Shown here: one piece after another, positions 1-7,900 of the stretch
Layout: every line of letters begins with the position of its first letter
Position numbering within the stretch: position 1 is the first letter of the stretch
IMG/VR virus record: IMGVR_UViG_3300047546_002517
Location: 1-26,728 of that record
Direction: 5' to 3' (one strand)
DNA length: 26,728 bases
Origin: a virus
Translations under genes and position numbers: made by a program
Notes under the pieces: model-generated
What the model was told of the DNA's origin: nothing
The model's database searches: none
Seen by the model: only the letters and a program-made list of their open reading frames with translations

Positions 1-147
1 ACAAAGCAAGCAGCTCAAAACCAAAGCGTTACAACAGCAACCACAGGTATTTCTGTTTCCACAACAATAGCTTCTACTGGATCAAGTGGAACCAATGCGA
101 ACTATCAGCCATACATTACCGTGTTTATGTGGAAACGTACGGCTTGA
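1..147 (+). CDS. 3' end of a collar-domain tail fibre protein (partial)
   Basis: Frame 1 is open from the first base to TGA at 145-147 and gives the last 48 residues of a protein whose start lies outside the window. It ends NYQPYITVFMWKRTA, which resembles the C-terminus of phage tail-collar proteins (short tail fibres and other fibre tips), where an N-x-x-PY-x-x-V-x-(Y/M) segment closes the domain. The preceding residues are Thr/Ser-rich. The next gene begins 17 nt downstream, preceded by an AAGGA ribosome binding site. Its position at the head of the fibre locus fits a gp12-like or long-fibre role, but too little is visible to choose between them. The 66-residue reading frame at 86-286 overlaps it in another frame and is not a gene. 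Confidence 0.75.
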   Translation, partial: TKQAAQNQSVTTATTGISVSTTIASTGSSGTNANYQPYITVFMWKRTA

Positions 148-164
148 TGAAGGAAATCAAATAA

Positions 165-2375
165 ATGTCAACAGCAAACAGCAAACTAAAGATAGACTTT
201 GGGTACGACTCTTACGGTACCAGCAACGTCACTGGGGATTTGGGTGTAACTGGCTCGTTGTCTGTTGGTGGAAATCTTGCTTTTAGCGGTACCACAGTAG
301 GTAACTTTATTCCTGATCAAGATCAACGTAGTCTTGGAAATACGACTAATAGATGGAACTTGGTTGGTTACTCAGCTAATCTAGCAAGCACACTGACTGT
401 CTCAGGTTCAGCCTCACTTCAAGATACATTAACTGTTACAAGTACAATCAGTGGTGGTAACACAACAATATTAGGATTTGCAAATGTAGCTACAGGCGTC
501 AATTCAGCACTACTGACTGTTGGTACTTCCTTCATTGCAAACACAACAGGGTTATACCATACTGGTACAATCAATGCCTCATCAATAACACTAAGCAATT
601 CAACAGTTAGTGGTATTGTCAGTGCAAATAACTCTGGAGTATATCCATCATCTAACACTGTTGGTTCAGTTTTGGGAACTTCCACTCAGCGTTGGATTGT
701 CAATGCAAACACGGGTAATTTTAGTGGCCAATTGACTGTATCTGGCAACACTTCTGTATCAGGTAATGCATCGGTGAGTGGAATATTATCTGTCACTGGC
801 AATGTTGATATTGATTCCGGCGCACTTTTTGTTGATTCGGTTAATAACAGAGTAGGTATCAACAACAGCGCACCTACAGTTGCTTTTTATGTTGTAGGGG
901 CAGCAAACGTCACATCGTCTGTTAATTCCGCACTACTAACTGTTGGCAGTAGTTTCATAGCAAATACAACTGGTGCATATCACACTGGATCAATCAATGC
1001 TGATAGCCACACTGTAGGATCTAACTTTGTTGCTAATAGTTCTGCTATAACATCTGACGGTGTTGCAAATCTGACAGCTGCAACTTCTTCTTTGAGAGTC
1101 GGTAACAGCTCAGTTAATTCATTTGTAAATTCAACTGCTGTTTCAGTAGGGATAGGAAACTTCTCTGTAGGTGCTAATGTTGGCGCCAATGTGAATCTAT
1201 CGAATACATCGCTCTCTATAGGTAACAATACATCTAATTCTATTATTACTAATTCTCTGTTGAGTATATCAAACTCAACCTCAACTGCAAATATATCACC
1301 CTCTAATTTAATAGTTGGGCCTTCTGTTGTAAATAGCACTGGCGTATTCGTTGGTGTTGGTAATTTCACAAGTTCAGCTAATGTGGGGTCTAATGTTAGT
1401 GTCAATACATCTACTATATTTGTAGGCAATAGTACATCTAATTTGACTGCAAGTTTCTTCTCTATTAGACTCAGTGATCCTACCTCAACAGCCAACCTTA
1501 CAGCAAACAATCTACAAATAGGGACGACTCTTGTTAATAGTAGTGTAATAACAATCACTACTGGTAATTTTAGCACCGGTGCTAATGTTGGATCTAATGT
1601 AAACATTACAACATCATCGTTACAAATTGGTAATAGTACAGTTAATACACAAGTCAATTCGTCTGTAATATCTACTGGAACTGGTAACTTCAGCGTAGCA
1701 GCAAATGTTGGAGCTAATGTCAAATTGACAACTGTTCTTCTATCAATAGGTAACAGCACTGTCAATTCAATTATAAACAACACGTCTCTTGGTATTGGAT
1801 CAGGTACGTTTGTCGCTAATTCATCTGCTGTGGTTATCACCAATCCATTGACAGCAAATGGTGGCACTGGTACATCAGGTCAACTCTTAGCTTCTAATGG
1901 ATCTACTGGATCTCCATATTGGACTACAACACAAAACGTCACCATTGCTGATGATACTACAACAAACGGCAGTAGATATTTGTTGTTTGCGAATCAGACA
2001 TCAAGTTTATTAACCTCTGCTTATGTGTCGAGCACTAAACTTTCTTTTAACCCGTCAACTGGTGTACTTTCTTCAACAACAGTTACTGGTTCTTCTGATG
2101 AAAGACTAAAAACAAATGTAGAAACAATTGTTGATCCAACAGAAGTCATATCTCAATTACGTGGGGTATCTTTCAATAGGATTGATACAGGTCAGAAGGA
2201 TTACGGGGTTATTGCGCAGGAAATCGAAAAAGTTATTCCTGATGTTGTTCATACTGATGCAAGTGGGTATAAAACCGTATCATATACCAGTATCATTGGT
2301 TTTCTAATTGAAGCTGTTAAAAAACAACAAGAACAAATTGATGTTTTGATGCAAGATAAATACAAAAAACAATAA
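165..2375 (+). CDS. Long tail fibre protein with C-terminal Peptidase_S74 chaperone domain
   Basis: A 736-residue structural fibre, expected at the baseplate and used for host recognition. The ATG at 165 has AAGGA about 10 nt upstream. Residues 1-60 are Gly/Ser-rich and anchor-like. Modules of the form LGxxxxRW occur near residues 55-66 and 165-175. FIANTTGxYHTG modules occur near residues 122 and 265. Residues about 310-560 form a diverged repeat with GNFSxxANVGxNV four times. The last 94 residues are an intramolecular chaperone domain (S74 family) containing SSDERLK. By analogy with endosialidase, Ser644 and Lys649 form the self-cleavage dyad, and GVIAQEIEKVIP is the family's signature. Cleavage before Ser644 after trimerisation would release about 93 residues. 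A short coiled coil (KKQQEQIDVLMQ) ends the protein. The domain call is strong; which fibre it corresponds to in T4 is unknown. Confidence 0.88.
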   Translation: MSTANSKLKIDFGYDSYGTSNVTGDLGVTGSLSVGGNLAFSGTTVGNFIPDQDQRSLGNTTNRWNLVGYSANLASTLTVSGSASLQDTLTVTSTISGGNTTILGFANVATGVNSALLTVGTSFIANTTGLYHTGTINASSITLSNSTVSGIVSANNSGVYPSSNTVGSVLGTSTQRWIVNANTGNFSGQLTVSGNTSVSGNASVSGILSVTGNVDIDSGALFVDSVNNRVGINNSAPTVAFYVVGAANVTSSVNSALLTVGSSFIANTTGAYHTGSINADSHTVGSNFVANSSAITSDGVANLTAATSSLRVGNSSVNSFVNSTAVSVGIGNFSVGANVGANVNLSNTSLSIGNNTSNSIITNSLLSISNSTSTANISPSNLIVGPSVVNSTGVFVGVGNFTSSANVGSNVSVNTSTIFVGNSTSNLTASFFSIRLSDPTSTANLTANNLQIGTTLVNSSVITITTGNFSTGANVGSNVNITTSSLQIGNSTVNTQVNSSVISTGTGNFSVAANVGANVKLTTVLLSIGNSTVNSIINNTSLGIGSGTFVANSSAVVITNPLTANGGTGTSGQLLASNGSTGSPYWTTTQNVTIADDTTTNGSRYLLFANQTSSLLTSAYVSSTKLSFNPSTGVLSSTTVTGSSDERLKTNVETIVDPTEVISQLRGVSFNRIDTGQKDYGVIAQEIEKVIPDVVHTDASGYKTVSYTSIIGFLIEAVKKQQEQIDVLMQDKYKKQ
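1155..1721 (+). repeat. Fibre repeats with GNF(S/T)xxANVGxNV core, four copies
   Basis: Four in-frame copies of a 13-residue core start at 1155, 1359, 1563 and 1683. The spacings are 204, 204 and 120 nt (68, 68 and 40 residues). Between cores lie further related strings such as IGNSTVNS and VGNSTSN. The exactly equal 204-nt spacing followed by 120 nt suggests a two-part unit in which one copy lost its 84-nt half. At the protein level this looks like a beta-solenoid or trimeric fibre shaft. Copies are diverged at the nucleotide level. Confidence 0.8.
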
Positions 2376-2387
2376 CGTGGACAGAGA

Positions 2388-2717
2388 ATGGCAACCAAAG
2401 CAAACATCATTATAGATCAAGGAACAACATTTTCAACTATCATTAATTTGACTGATGACAATGGTGATCCTATCGATTTGACTGGATACACAGGGGATTC
2501 AGAAATGCGTAAGCATTACACATCGTCTAATTCTCAGAGTTTTTCAGTAAGTCTTGGTGGTACTAGTGGAACAGTTACTCTTAGTCTCACAGCAGCTCAG
2601 ACTGCTAATCTTACACCTGGCAGATATGTATATGATGTCGAGGTAACAAGTGCCTCCAATGTTGTTTCTAGAATTGTTGAAGGTATTGTTACAGTAACAC
2701 CTGAAGTAACGAGGTAA
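2388..2717 (+). CDS. Small beta-rich virion structural protein
   Basis: A 109-residue protein starting 12 nt after the S74 fibre gene. It opens with a DQGTTF segment followed by LTDDNGDPIDLTGY and has GRYVYDVEV and IVEGIVTVTPEVTR near the end. This pattern (a bound-tether start, LTGY, GRYxYD, EGxxxVTP) is familiar from small proteins next to fibre genes in marine T4-like phages and resembles immunoglobulin-like or BppU-type N-terminal baseplate domains. I infer a beta-sandwich that sits on the baseplate or at a fibre junction. No enzymatic motif, signal peptide or membrane segment is visible. The ribosome binding site is weak (ACAGAGA), so it may depend on translation of the upstream gene. 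The next gene starts 3 nt after its stop codon. The exact role is unknown. Confidence 0.75.
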   Translation: MATKANIIIDQGTTFSTIINLTDDNGDPIDLTGYTGDSEMRKHYTSSNSQSFSVSLGGTSGTVTLSLTAAQTANLTPGRYVYDVEVTSASNVVSRIVEGIVTVTPEVTR

Positions 2718-2719
2718 GC

Positions 2720-2983
2720 ATGTCGCTGAACTCTGCAACAATCAAACTTGCAACTTCTTCCACAATTAGAGCAACGGTTAATACTGGTGGTAGCCAGATT
2801 CAATCGACGGCTCCAGTCACTCTTTCTACAAAAATAAACAGACTAGACCAACTTGCTGATGTTGTTGAGTCTTCACCAGTGGATAACTCTACTTTAGTAT
2901 ACAGATCTTCAGATGATAAATATATTGTAAGACAATTAACTTTGGAAGATTTAGGGGGCGCAGTTGACGGTGGTTCTTTTTAA
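2720..2983 (+). CDS. Small fibre-associated protein
   Basis: An 87-residue protein whose ATG lies 3 nt after the preceding stop, with GAGG just upstream overlapping the end of that gene. The first half is Ser/Thr/Ile-rich. The second half carries RLDQLADVVESSPVDNSTLV followed by YRSSDDKYIV. This matches the widespread fibre module of type LxDxxDVxxxxxxxGxxLVYdxxxxkWv, which also appears in the next large gene as LDGLSDVEVTSASAGQILIA. It ends DGGSF, nearly the same as the DGGTF end of the 3015-4697 protein, so the two share a C-terminal element despite very different lengths. It could be a fibre connector, or a trimmed relative of the larger gene. Function is unassigned. Confidence 0.72.
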   Translation: MSLNSATIKLATSSTIRATVNTGGSQIQSTAPVTLSTKINRLDQLADVVESSPVDNSTLVYRSSDDKYIVRQLTLEDLGGAVDGGSF

Positions 2984-3014
2984 TATGATTGCCTAAAATA
3001 AGGAAAAAAAACAA

Positions 3015-4697
3015 ATGGCTAATCTAATTCAGATCAAAAGATCGCTCAATTCAAGCACGCCTGGATCGCTTGCTAATGGTGAACTTGCGTTTACCGCTAA
3101 TGGGGATGTACTTTACATCGGTAGTAACTCTACAGTCGTTGCTATTGGTGGTAAACGAGTTCCGGGTACCCTAACAGCAAACCAAGCACTTGTTGCTAAT
3201 GCAACCAGCTATCTTGACGCTATCAAGGTTGCAAATGCAACGATAGATAAAGTATACGCTAACGGTACTTTCGGAACAGCCGGTCAGGTACTCACATCAA
3301 ATTCTACAGGTGGTGTGTATTTTGCAGCACCAGTAACTAATCTTGATGGTTTGTCGGATGTTGAAGTTACTTCTGCATCTGCTGGTCAAATTCTTATTGC
3401 AAACTCCACTGGATTCTTCAGAAACAAATCACTATCTGGTGATATAACAATTGATTCTGATGGTTTAGTTTCTATTGCTGCTGATTCCGTTGCTCTTGGC
3501 ACGGATACAACTGGAAACTACGTTGCAACAATCACAGCTGGTGCTGGTATATCTGGATCATCTTCTTCGGAAGGTGGAACGCCGACTATCGCTGTTGTAG
3601 CTAACAGTGGTATTGTATCCAATTCTAGCGGGGTATTCGCAAATACAGATAATTCAACTTTAGAGTTGTCTGGTGGTGTGATCAGAGTCAAAGATGATGG
3701 TATTGCACTTGGTACCAAGACAACAGGTAATTATGTTGCTACTATCACAGCTGGTAACGGTATTTCAGGATCGTCTTCAACAGAGGGTGGTGCACCTACC
3801 ATTGCAGTTGTTGCAGGAAACGGTATTGCATCAAATTCAACTGGTGTACACGTTGTAGCTGGAACAGGTGTAGTATCAAATTCGACCGGTGTTCATATTG
3901 GTCAAGCTATTGGAACAACAGACAATGTTACATTCAATGACCTAACAGTCAACGGTAACACTATAATTGGAAACGCATCGAGTGATAGAGTCACAGTCAA
4001 TGCTCAACTATCTTCCGATATTATTCCATCAGCAAACATAACTTATAGTCTTGGTAACAATACTCTAAGATTTCTTGAAGTACATGCACAGAATGCACAT
4101 TCTGAATATTTGTATGTTGATAAAGATGTTACAGTCAGTGGTAACTTAACAGTATCAGGCTCACTTGTTACAATTAACGTTGCTACGTTGTCTGTTACAG
4201 ACTCGTTGATTCAACTAGCATCAAATAATACATTATCAGATTCTTTAGACATTGGTTTCTATGGAAGTTATCAGGTTGGTGGTGGTGATCACGAACATAC
4301 TGGTTTGTTTAGAGATGCTACAACCGATACCTATAAACTGTTCAAGGGGCTAACGTTAGCCCCAACAACAACAGTTGATGTAACTGGCACTGGATACACT
4401 CAAGCAACGTTAGAAGCATACTTATCTTCGGGTGGATTATCAACAAATTCTACAGCAGTTGCTCTTACAGCTAACAGCACCGTTGCTGTTTCTATAACAG
4501 CTAACTCATTGACATTGAGCACTCCATTAGTTGGAACGAGTGGTGGTACAGGACTCGCTTCTTACACAGCAGAGGATATCCTTGTTGCAAACTCATCTAA
4601 CGGATTCAGAAAGCTCGCTGCGGGATCAGAGGGATATGTATTACAAATCTCGGGTGGTGTGGTTGCATATGGAACATTAGACGGAGGAACATTCTAA
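3015..4697 (+). CDS. Tail fibre-like protein with Mtd-type N-terminal segment
   Basis: A 560-residue structural protein. It starts MANLIQIKRS, followed by GSLANGELAFTANGDVLYIG, the pattern of the N-terminal domain of Mtd-like tropism and fibre proteins (IQIKRS, GELA, LYIG), probably the attachment end. An LxGLSDVxV module follows near residue 115. The middle holds paired modules with ALGTxTTGNYVATITAG and GNGISGSSSTEGG, repeated near residues 155-200 and 228-270. A YSLGNNTLRF module and a TVSGNLTVSGS segment come later. It ends LDGGTF. There is no S74 domain and no C-type lectin-like variable region. AAGGA precedes the ATG by about 10 nt. Shared sequence with the 4935-9356 fibre, including GTAGQVLTSN, indicates paralogy. 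It may be a long-fibre segment or a baseplate-associated fibre. Confidence 0.8.
   Translation: MANLIQIKRSLNSSTPGSLANGELAFTANGDVLYIGSNSTVVAIGGKRVPGTLTANQALVANATSYLDAIKVANATIDKVYANGTFGTAGQVLTSNSTGGVYFAAPVTNLDGLSDVEVTSASAGQILIANSTGFFRNKSLSGDITIDSDGLVSIAADSVALGTDTTGNYVATITAGAGISGSSSSEGGTPTIAVVANSGIVSNSSGVFANTDNSTLELSGGVIRVKDDGIALGTKTTGNYVATITAGNGISGSSSTEGGAPTIAVVAGNGIASNSTGVHVVAGTGVVSNSTGVHIGQAIGTTDNVTFNDLTVNGNTIIGNASSDRVTVNAQLSSDIIPSANITYSLGNNTLRFLEVHAQNAHSEYLYVDKDVTVSGNLTVSGSLVTINVATLSVTDSLIQLASNNTLSDSLDIGFYGSYQVGGGDHEHTGLFRDATTDTYKLFKGLTLAPTTTVDVTGTGYTQATLEAYLSSGGLSTNSTAVALTANSTVAVSITANSLTLSTPLVGTSGGTGLASYTAEDILVANSSNGFRKLAAGSEGYVLQISGGVVAYGTLDGGTF
4346..4363. repeat. Perfect 18-nt palindrome inside a fibre gene
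   Basis: The sequence GGGGCTAACGTTAGCCCC is its own reverse complement over all 18 nt. It lies inside the 560-residue fibre coding region and encodes part of FKGLTLAPT. It is GC-rich compared with its AT-rich surroundings. It may be chance, or a protein-binding or hairpin-forming site. Confidence 0.85.
4683..4687 (+). promoter_or_regulatory. Ribosome binding site GGAGG deciding a TTG start
   Basis: GGAGG lies 10 nt before the TTG at 4698. It sits inside the codons for the terminal DGGTF of the upstream protein, so the same bases encode that C-terminus and start the next gene. It supports a TTG start directly after the TAA. Confidence 0.6.
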
Positions 4698-4904
4698 TTG
4701 GAACCTGAATTTGTTAATGCTTATATTATTAAACAAAAAAATTGGATTGAAGATTTACTTGCAAAGCATATAATATTAGAAGTCCGAGTACAAATGGCAG
4801 AGGCGAAAGCAGCACAACTAGCTGAGCAGGTAGCCTTGCTAAATAATAAGTTAGAAAAACAAACACCAAAGAAAAAATCAGAAAATTCTGATTCTAACTT
4901 TTAA
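4698..4904 (+). CDS. Small coiled-coil protein between fibre genes
   Basis: A 68-residue protein read from a TTG start placed immediately after the TAA of the upstream fibre gene, with GGAGG 10 nt before it. The sequence opens MEPEFVNAYIIKQKNWIEDL and continues as a long helix with a heptad-like pattern (ILEVRVQMAEAKAAQLAEQV), then a Lys-rich, Asp/Ser-rich tail. I recall similar small proteins next to fibre genes in marine T4-like phages, but no function is known to me. The helix-only character, small size and position between two fibre genes suggest a fibre assembly chaperone or trimerisation aid. The next ATG in frame, at 4794, would remove the conserved-looking first half, so TTG is preferred. 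Confidence 0.7.
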   Translation: MEPEFVNAYIIKQKNWIEDLLAKHIILEVRVQMAEAKAAQLAEQVALLNNKLEKQTPKKKSENSDSNF

Positions 4905-4905
4905 T

Positions 4906-4924
4906 AGCTCTACATAGAGTTTTT
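4906..4924 (+). terminator. Possible weak hairpin plus T-tract
   Basis: AGCTCT, loop ACAT, then AGAGTT can pair over six base pairs (one G-T), followed by a T run at 4920-4924. It sits between the coiled-coil gene and the largest fibre gene. The stem is short and AT-rich, so termination would be partial at best. Confidence 0.3.
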
Positions 4925-4934
4925 GAGGGGCCAT

Positions 4935-7900
4935 ATGGCTAATAAATTTCAAGTCAAACGTACGACGGTTTCCGGCCGTACTCCCAATACTACCAATTCT
5001 GGTAATTCTCATTTCATTGATACGGGTGAGCTGGCGCTCAATCTTACCGATGGTAAGATGTTTTCGTCTAACGGAACAGTATACTTTGAAATAGGTGCTA
5101 ATTTACAAAACATTTCTATTGCCTCCAATGCTACATTTGATAGCTCTGGAAAAATTGTTGCTAATGGTTCGTTTGGTACTGCAGGCCAAGTACTTACTTC
5201 AAACGGTACAACAATGTACTGGTCCACTGTCAGTGGTGGAGGTGGATCTGGCACAGTTACACAAGTCAATACAGGTATTGGTTTATCAGGTGGACCAATC
5301 ACAACTACAGGAACAATATCAGTTGTAGCAAATGATGGTATTGTTGCTAACTCGAGTGGATTATTTGCCAATGCAGGAACCGGTGTTGTAGTCAATGCAA
5401 CTGGTATTCATGTTAATTCTTCTTATATCGGAACATTAGCTGCTAATAGTGCAACATATGTTGGTGGTAATACTGCTCTTGATTTAAGAAACTACTCTGA
5501 TACAGTAGCTGGCACTGCTTATACAAATGCCACTGCTTTTGCTGCAAATGCTACTAATATTTCATCTGGAACACTCGACGCAGCAAGACTTCCTGCAACA
5601 GTTGTTCAAAATACTGATTCAAGGACTCTTTCCGGTAATCTAGTAATATCTGGTACCTATTTTAATCCTAGCTCTAATACTGTCCTTCTAGGTAATTCTA
5701 TTCAAAGATGGATTATTTCCGGTAATAGTGGATCTTTTTCTGGAAACGTCAGTGCCTCGTATCTCAGTGCTCAATTTGGTGTTTCAGGTGCAACCTTAAG
5801 CATTGGTGGTGCACTTACAGCTAATTCGAGTGGAGCAGTACTGAATTCCGCTGATTTAACATTCAGTGGTCCAGGTACAATAATTATTGGTGCTGCAGGA
5901 ACCCTTGCCAATAGTTCAACCTTCAAAGTTCAAACAAATTTTACCGCTAATACTTTAGGTGCATATCATACAGGAACTATTAACGCAGCATCATTAACTA
6001 CTCTCAATTTCAGAGCTAATACCTCTGGAGCTTACCCCCTTTCGAATAGCTTCGGCATTGCACTAGGATCATCAACTCAGCGTTGGGTAATTAATGCAAA
6101 CACTGGTGATTTTAGCGGTACTGTTGCTGCTGGAAATACAACAATCACTGGATTTGCTAATGCATCTGTTAGTGTTAATTCTGCGTTATTAACAGTAGGC
6201 ACTTCCTTCATTGCAAATACAACCGGTGCTTATCATACCGGTATAATCAATGCAGCCAGCTTGACTGTTGGTTCAAACTTTGTTGCTAACTCAACAGCAA
6301 TAGTCGGTACTGGATTTGCTAATATATCCACCTCTGTCAACAGTGCTCTTTTAACTGTTGGTACATCTTTTGTTGCTAATACAACAGGAGCTTACCATAC
6401 CGGTATAATCAATGCGGCTAGCTTTTCAACAAGTGGATTTGTTGGTAATACGACTGTCATTGCACCAACATCCAACACAATACTGCTAGGTAACTCGATT
6501 GGTAGATTTGTAATATCTGCTAACACTGGTGATTTTACAGGAACTGTTACTGGTACAGTTGCTGATATGTCAACAAGTGTCAATAGTGCTTTGTTGACTG
6601 TTGGTACATCTTTTGTTGCTAATACAACTGGTGCTTATCATACCGGTACCATCAATGCTGCTAGCTTTACTACAACAGGGCTGGTTGCCAATGCAACAGC
6701 AATTGCACCAACATCTAATACAATACTACTAGGTAACTCGATTGGTAGATTTGTAATATCTGCTGATACTATCAATGCTTCAGGACTGATTACAGGATCA
6801 GCTGGTGCTAATATTACTGGTACTGCAAATTTAGTTGATGTTAACATATCAGGAAATTTAACAGTATCCGGTACAACCACGTATGTTAATACTACCAACT
6901 TAAATGTTGGTGATAACATTGTTACTCTTAATGCAGATTTAACCAACTTAACAGCTCCAACAGAAAACGCAGGGTTAGAGGTAAACCGTGGAAGTGCTGC
7001 CAACGTAAACTTCTTGTGGAATGAGACTTCGGACTCGTGGACATTAGGTAACACTGATATTACCGGTTACGCAAACGTAACAACAAGCGTCAATAGCGCA
7101 TTGCTAACTGTAGGTACTTCATTCATTGCAAATAGTACTGCAATCGTAGGAACTGGTTACGCAAATATTTCAACATCAGTCAATTCTGCATTATTGACTG
7201 TAGGTACATCGTTTGTTGCTAATACAACAGGAGCTTACCATACAGGCACAATTAATTCAGCTAGTTTCACCACAACAAATTTTACTGCAAACACAAGTGG
7301 TGCTTATCCACTTTCTAATTCAGCAGGCACTGCATTAGGGTCTTCAACAAAACGATGGGTTATAACAGCTAATACAGGTAACTTTACTGGTACAGTTACT
7401 GGTACAGTTGCTAATTTGTCAACGAGTGTAAATAGTGCTCTTTTGACTGTAGGAACCAGTTTCATTGCAAACACAACTGGTGCATATCATACCGGTGCAG
7501 TTAATGCAGCAAGTCTGAGTATTGGTTCAGGATCGTTCACAACTAATTCATCTTCAATTGTATTGGCTAGTCCAGTTACAGCCAATGGATCAACAGGAAC
7601 ATCGGGGTATGTTCTTACATCTAATGGATCAAGTGGGTCTCCTTATTGGGCTGCTGCTACAATTACTTCTAACTCTATTGGAAGAACAGTAACCTCGTAT
7701 ACAGGAAATGGATCAAATACAACATTTGATGTAACCTACACTGTTGGTAATATTGATGTGTATCAGAATGGTATTAGGCTAATTGATAGCTCCGATTATA
7801 ATGCCACGTCTGGAACACAAGTCATATTTAATACCGCTCCTTCTAGTGGTGATAATATTGATTTTATTGTATATTCACAAGCAACAGTTGCTCCTGTAAA

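Noticed and set aside
980-1867. A 295-codon open frame on the minus strand opposite the first fibre gene
   Set aside because: It lies entirely within the repetitive part of a well-supported fibre gene. The biased codons of repeated Asn/Ser/Val/Gly produce few stops on the other strand. The product is low-complexity and there is no ribosome binding site or partner gene on that strand.
3015-4697. A diversity-generating retroelement target, suggested by the Mtd-like N-terminus
   Set aside because: No C-type lectin variable region, no template-like repeat with adenine-specific changes and no reverse transcriptase gene are seen in the window. The N-terminal domain alone is common in ordinary fibres.
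4923-4934. TTG at 4923 as start of the giant fibre
   Set aside because: The ATG at 4935 is preceded at good distance by GAGGGG and gives MANKFQVKRT, matching the related MANLIQIKRS start. The TTG start would place that ribosome binding site inside the gene.
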